A DNA stretch of 64,000 nucleotides. It comes from Streptomyces sp. RKAG293 (GTDB lineage: Bacteria; Actinomycetota; Actinomycetes; Streptomycetales; Streptomycetaceae). The position numbers were made by a program, and so were the translations under genes. The DNA lies in assembly GCF_023701745.1 (NCBI RefSeq), contig NZ_JAJOZB010000001.1, forward strand, positions 1,364,001-1,428,000. Reading direction: 5' to 3'. This document shows positions 59,811 through 64,000 of the stretch, piece by piece (the first letter of the stretch is position 1; every line of letters starts with the position of its first letter). The notes under the pieces were generated by a model. It had not been told where the DNA came from. It saw only the letters and a list, made by a program, of their open reading frames with translations, and did no database searches.

Positions 59811-62800
59811 TTCAAACCCTTCCAGTAGTCATCTATCGTTTCCGCACCTCGACTGAACACAGTTCCCATATCCGGGCTCATGGGGTCATGGATTACGACC
59901 GTAGAACCATCGCGACCCAAATATGCCTCCCTGCCGCTACCTAGCGGTTTCGTTCGGGAAGGATTACTCATCGTACCCCGAACCAAGCCCTCGAGATCGC
60001 TAGCAGACATTCCGGGAAATTCACTGCCATGCTTAGCGTTCGCGTGCCCGCGCGCGATAGATCCCGCATCCGATATACGCTCCGCCCTGCTGATTCCGGT
60101 AGCGCCACGCGAAACAACTGGCGCCTGAGGAACCTTACCGAGAGTGATGTCTCCGATTCCTTCACAGGCGCACGACTTTGCATGACCAGGGAAATAGCCG
60201 CCGCAATTGTGAACGAGGACCGACGTGGCGCCTGCCAGCACATAGTACGTGTGAAATCCTCGGACTGTCAGGTTGTAAGCGGCTTGCAGCTTGCGGAAGT
60301 GCTTGGCCGCAACAACCTGCAGGATCTCGCCCTCCTGGGAGATCAAAGTCATACCAGGCAGCACGTCGCTTGCGTGAATCCAGGCCGCTTCGCTCGGCGA
60401 CCAGTAGGGATGGTTGTCAGTGGAGGTGAGTGCACTGGTTCCGGCAGTGCCGGCGACGGTGAGCGTGGTGAAGTTGATGTCGTCGGGGGTTGCGATGGTG
60501 GCATCGACAGGCTGTGGCCCGGATTCTGTCGTTTCTGGGTCTGCTGACTGAACTTCGTCACCGACTGCCATTTGGTCGATGGCCTTGGTCGTGCCGTCGG
60601 CAAGGAGTACCAGAGTTCCGGCAGGGAAACTGCACGGTGGCGATTTGGCGCCGTTACCACCCTTGACAAGTTCAGGCGCCTTGTGGGTTATGAGGATGCT
60701 CAGTTCGAAGAATAGGAGCTTCCCTCCGCCTTCGTCGCGGCCATGAGCGTAGTCGTCCGCTATGTCCTTTGCCGGGTCTACGATCCCGTGGTAGTTGTCG
60801 ATGTAGAACTGGTAGTTCATGGGGCTGTACGACCAGTAGGTGGCTGCTACGTCGACGCACGCGCTACCGCTGCCGCCGAAACAGTTGTTGATATTTTTGG
60901 CATGGCTGGTGACGGCCTTTTTGATTCCGCTTCCGGTGCTCTTCGTCGCTCCCCAGAAGCCATTCCAGGTCTGCTTGAGGTCATCACCGATGCTGTCTTC
61001 GTCATCGCCGGCGTGAGGGTCCCCGATGGCGGCCAGATTATTGATTCCCCCACCCGAGCGGGCTTTCCCCACACGGTCGTAGGATCCGCTGGCTCCGCCA
61101 GGTCCGTTGGTGTCGTAGCCACCGTCGCTATCGCCCTCGAAGATCCTGAGGCCTGTTGGATCGCTGAGCGTGACGGGGTTGTTATCGCTGTAGGTGTAGC
61201 CGTTGAGGGACTGGGGGTCCGCTGTGACCATCATCGGGTCGACGCTGATGAAACGACCGATGGCCGAGTCGTATTCGCGGGCACCGATGTGGGTGAGCCC
61301 GGTGTCGGTGTCGTTGGTGCCGCCGACGAATCCCTTGGTTCCGGCCCAGACGGCGGGGGCGGTTCCCCTGTCGGCTCCGAACGGGGTAGAGCGGCGTTGC
61401 GTGGCAGCGCCGGTGGTGGCGTCGATGCTGACAGCGGCGGTGCCGTGGTGATCCGTGACCTGGAAGGCCACCTTGTTGTCGTTGGTGCGTACCGCGGTGG
61501 CGGCGCCCAGGGGGTAGTAGCGGGTGCCGGTGGCCTTTGTTGCGCCCTTGACGAGGTTGAGCTCGGTGGAGCCGAGGTACAGGGTGGTGTTCTCCGCAGT
61601 CGGATGGGCGGTGTCGACCGTGTGGGCGGTGAGGCGGGTTCCGTCCGGGGCGTAGACGTAGTCGGTGGTCTTGGTCGTGGTGAAGGTGGTGGAGCCGGTC
61701 TTGGTCTTGACGGTGTCTTGAACCTTGGCCAGGTGGCCTTCGGAGTCCCAGGTCAGGCTCTGGTCATTGGCCAGAGTGGGGCTGGGGTTGAGATGGCGCT
61801 CGGTGGTGTGTCCCGAGGCGTCGTAGCCGTACGCCTCATTGACGGGGCTGCCGGTTCCGCCGGTGAGGGTGTCGGTGCCGGTCAGCGAGTGGGGGTGGGG
61901 GGCCCCGGTCGCGGGGTAGGTATAGGCCCGGGCCTTGTCCAGAGCGGTGGCGCCGGTGGGGTCGTGCTGGGTCTCCGTCTTGCGAGTGCCGTCGGGGTTG
62001 TAGGTGTAGCTGGTCCAGTACGGGGCCGGGCCGCCGAGGGCTGTGCCGTCGGGTGTATCGGGGCAGGCGGCAGCGTTGGGGGTGAAGGACTCGGTGAGGC
62101 GGGCGAGGTAGTCGTACTGGAAGCACTGACGATCGGTGCCGTCGTGGGACACCTCGGTCAGCGATCTGACGTTGCCGGCCTCGTCGTAGGAGTAGCCTGC
62201 CGCGCGTACGGGGACCGGATCGCCTTCGGCGTCAGTGCGGCTGCTGGACAGGCGCTGGGTTCCCGGCTCGTACGCGTTGGTCACGTAGGTGCTCTTGCCG
62301 CCTGCGTTGAAGGTGGATTTCAGCGGCTTGTTGGTCAGGCTGTAAGTCTGGTTGCCGAGGTATCCCGACAGCGGGCTGCTGATTGTGGCCGGACGGTGCA
62401 GCTTGTCGTAGATCGTGGCGACGGACTCGGCTGGGAGGTTACCGGCCGACGGGTACGAGTTGCCGCGGACAGTGCCGTCGAGGTTGTAGGCCATCCCGGT
62501 GACATAGTCGCCGGCGAGTGCTTCCTGACCGGGAATCGACGGGACGGTGAGAACCGTCGTGTTGGGGCGGCCGAGGTTGTCGTAGAGCGTGACCTTCGTC
62601 TTGTACTGGTAGGTCGTGCTGCCCACCGCGACGTAGCGGGTGGTGGTGTCCGGAAGTCCCTGATTGCCGGAGGGATCCCACGTCTGCGATGTCAGCAGGG
62701 GCCCGGTGGCGGTGCCGTCATGGGTTTCGGTCGGGCGGGAGAAGTTGTCGTAGACGTGAGTGATGGTCTTGCTGCGGCCGTCAGTGGTGGCGAGGAGTTC

Positions 62801-64000
62801 ACCGCGGTCGTTGTATGTCTGTGTGGAAGTTCCGCTGTCCGGATCGACGGCCTTGACCTGGTTCCCGAGCTGGTTGTAGGTCCACGTCCAGACGGCGTTC
62901 GACGGGTCGATGAGCTTGGTGAGATGACCGGCCGAGTCATAGCTGTAGGTCGTGGCGTCGTAGACGCCAGTGGGGGTGGCCGACTTGTACTGGCGCAGCT
63001 CGGTGGTGTGGCCGGCGGCGTCCGTGATGGTGGTGGTGGGTGTAGCGCCCTTAGGCGGGGTGATGGTGGTTCGGTCGCCGCCGTACACCGTGGTGGTGGT
63101 GGCCAGCGGGGTGCCGACTCCGTTTCCGGACAGCAGCGTGGACTTCACCGGGCGGCCCAGGCCATCGAACTTCACTGCGGTTTGGCTCTCGACCCCGGTG
63201 GCGTCCTCGACCTTGAACAAGATCGGAGAGGCGGGGTTGGTGGCGTAGTACGGGGCGTAGGCGAGGACGGCCTGTCCGCGTTCGTCGTAGAAGGTGTCGG
63301 TGAGGATGCGGCCGCCGTCGGCGCCCGGCGTCTGGGTCTGGCGGGCGCGACCGAAGCCGTCGTAAAGGGTGTAGGAGGTGTCCTGGGAGCTGTCGTTGTT
63401 CAACGACAGCGTGGCGACCGCTCGGATGGCCCCATCAGCGCTGGCATAACGGAATTCGTCGTTAGGGGTTTCGTTGGCGTTCTTCGAGCGGTCGGGCAGC
63501 CAGACCTTTTGGGTGCGGCCGAGTGCATCGTACTGCAGATCGGTGCGCCGCTTGTTCGGGTCGGTGGTAAGGATCGGCAGGCCGCGCAGCAGGTCGAGGT
63601 ACGTGGTGGTCACCTGTGCGCTGGCAGGCGTGCCGACCGTGGCGGGAGGTTTGGTCACCACGCTCTTGGTCGGTCGCCCGACCGCGGGTGTGAACACCGT
63701 CGTGGTGGTCCGCGGGTTGGGCGCGGGCGTGGTGACCGGTGCAGTCGTGTCGTGGGTGGGATCGAAGACACTGGTGGAAGGGAGCGCGGTGCTTGTCACG
63801 ACGCGTCCGTAGACGTCATAGGTGACCGCGTTGTCCACGTAGGTGGCGGTAGTGCCGGTCCGGGACTTGAGTGTCTCAGTGAGGGTGGGGAGCCCCTTGG
63901 TGGGAGCGGCTCCGTAAGCCTGACCGTCGTAGCGGATCCGGGTGTCGGCCACGACGGCGGAGGTGCCGTCGGCCTGGGTGTCGCGGTTGACCGTGGCCGA
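59807..64000 (-). CDS. RHS-repeat polymorphic toxin with Hint domain (5' end outside the window)
   Basis: At least 1397 residues; the frame stays open to the window edge, so the start lies beyond it. Many RHS/YD repeats (YDGFGRARQT, YNDRGELLATTDGRSK, YDEAGNVRSL) form the toxin cocoon, ending in the RHS core REYDSAIGRFISVDPM. Then comes a Hint domain (CSFPAGTLVLLADGT … LTSTDNHPYWSPSE … TSVLVHNC), an autoprotease that releases the tip, and a ~90-residue toxin (ARGHANAKHGSEFPG … REAYLGRDGSTVVIHDPM). The tip is possibly a nuclease of the BECR or related type (low confidence). It acts in contact-dependent or secreted antagonism. Confidence 0.88.
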   Translation of the reverse strand, partial: SATVNRDTQADGTSAVVADTRIRYDGQAYGAAPTKGLPTLTETLKSRTGTTATYVDNAVTYDVYGRVVTSTALPSTSVFDPTHDTTAPVTTPAPNPRTTTTVFTPAVGRPTKSVVTKPPATVGTPASAQVTTTYLDLLRGLPILTTDPNKRRTDLQYDALGRTQKVWLPDRSKNANETPNDEFRYASADGAIRAVATLSLNNDSSQDTSYTLYDGFGRARQTQTPGADGGRILTDTFYDERGQAVLAYAPYYATNPASPILFKVEDATGVESQTAVKFDGLGRPVKSTLLSGNGVGTPLATTTTVYGGDRTTITPPKGATPTTTITDAAGHTTELRQYKSATPTGVYDATTYSYDSAGHLTKLIDPSNAVWTWTYNQLGNQVKAVDPDSGTSTQTYNDRGELLATTDGRSKTITHVYDNFSRPTETHDGTATGPLLTSQTWDPSGNQGLPDTTTRYVAVGSTTYQYKTKVTLYDNLGRPNTTVLTVPSIPGQEALAGDYVTGMAYNLDGTVRGNSYPSAGNLPAESVATIYDKLHRPATISSPLSGYLGNQTYSLTNKPLKSTFNAGGKSTYVTNAYEPGTQRLSSSRTDAEGDPVPVRAAGYSYDEAGNVRSLTEVSHDGTDRQCFQYDYLARLTESFTPNAAACPDTPDGTALGGPAPYWTSYTYNPDGTRKTETQHDPTGATALDKARAYTYPATGAPHPHSLTGTDTLTGGTGSPVNEAYGYDASGHTTERHLNPSPTLANDQSLTWDSEGHLAKVQDTVKTKTGSTTFTTTKTTDYVYAPDGTRLTAHTVDTAHPTAENTTLYLGSTELNLVKGATKATGTRYYPLGAATAVRTNDNKVAFQVTDHHGTAAVSIDATTGAATQRRSTPFGADRGTAPAVWAGTKGFVGGTNDTDTGLTHIGAREYDSAIGRFISVDPMMVTADPQSLNGYTYSDNNPVTLSDPTGLRIFEGDSDGGYDTNGPGGASGSYDRVGKARSGGGINNLAAIGDPHAGDDEDSIGDDLKQTWNGFWGATKSTGSGIKKAVTSHAKNINNCFGGSGSACVDVAATYWSYSPMNYQFYIDNYHGIVDPAKDIADDYAHGRDEGGGKLLFFELSILITHKAPELVKGGNGAKSPPCSFPAGTLVLLADGTTKAIDQMAVGDEVQSADPETTESGPQPVDATIATPDDINFTTLTVAGTAGTSALTSTDNHPYWSPSEAAWIHASDVLPGMTLISQEGEILQVVAAKHFRKLQAAYNLTVRGFHTYYVLAGATSVLVHNCGGYFPGHAKSCACEGIGDITLGKVPQAPVVSRGATGISRAERISDAGSIARGHANAKHGSEFPGMSASDLEGLVRGTMSNPSRTKPLGSGREAYLGRDGSTVVIHDPMSPDMGTVFSRGAETIDDYWKGLN
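60140..60252. repeat. Hinge repeat, copy 1 (active RHS gene)
   Basis: The segment encoding HTYYVLAGATSVLV-HNCGG-CEGIGDIT. It is matched in the same orientation by the orphan tip at 57320-57436. Confidence 0.75.

Overview
The window comes from a high-GC actinomycete, almost certainly Streptomyces. The evidence is the strong G/C bias at third codon positions, a divergent EF-Tu of the Streptomyces tuf3 type, WhiJ-like HTH/DUF397/ATPase regulator genes, dnaE2 with an actinobacterial LexA box, and relics of a pSAM2-type element. All calls are from reading the sequence; no database search was run.

Left chromosomal arm (1-15385): a stand-alone condensation-domain protein with an MFS exporter, a gamma-class carbonic anhydrase-like protein, DedA, a GNAT protein, a LexA-boxed dnaE2 plus ImuB-like pair, a hotdog thioesterase, a Pro/Gln-rich membrane protein, a second MFS exporter, a spermidine-synthase-like protein, a patatin, and the 3' half of tuf3.

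Integrated element (about 15386-41351, about 26 kb, visibly richer in A/T): it splits tuf3 in the codons for the FG-KP junction of domain II. Joining the two ends rebuilds a palindromic attP, and joining the flanks rebuilds a palindromic attB and an intact EF-Tu3 of about 390 residues. A large serine integrase lies just inside the left end. Next come a secreted protein with seven near-identical 39-residue repeats (probable seven-bladed propeller), an Lsr2-like protein lacking the usual RGR motif, and a cluster of defence-like genes: two PD-(D/E)XK-like nucleases (one membrane-anchored), a two-gene CBASS-like module (CD-NTase plus SLATT two-helix effector), an Mrr-like nuclease and a HEPN-like protein. 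These are followed by a WhiJ-type regulator set, a parA/parB-like partition cassette with an AT-rich repeat site, a structured non-coding segment, and a leftward conjugation operon with a VirD4/TraD-type coupling ATPase, a replication-relaxation protein and a DUF2637 membrane protein.

Right chromosomal arm (41351-64000): the 5' part of tuf3, a TVP38/TMEM64 protein, uppP, two 52-residue paralogous microproteins, a pentapeptide-repeat protein, a CHAP-like protein, a HAD hydrolase, membrane proteins, an MDR reductase with a divergent HxlR regulator, an ArsR-type regulator with twin palindromic operators and its MFS exporter, an alpha/beta hydrolase, a CapA lipoprotein and a flavin reductase. The right end is a polymorphic-toxin locus: a large RHS/Hint toxin running off the window with its immunity gene, then a decayed pSAM2-like element (TraB, Rep and Int fragments), then a displaced orphan toxin tip with a DUF2283 partner. 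The orphan tip shares the HNC hinge with the active gene but carries a one-base frameshift.
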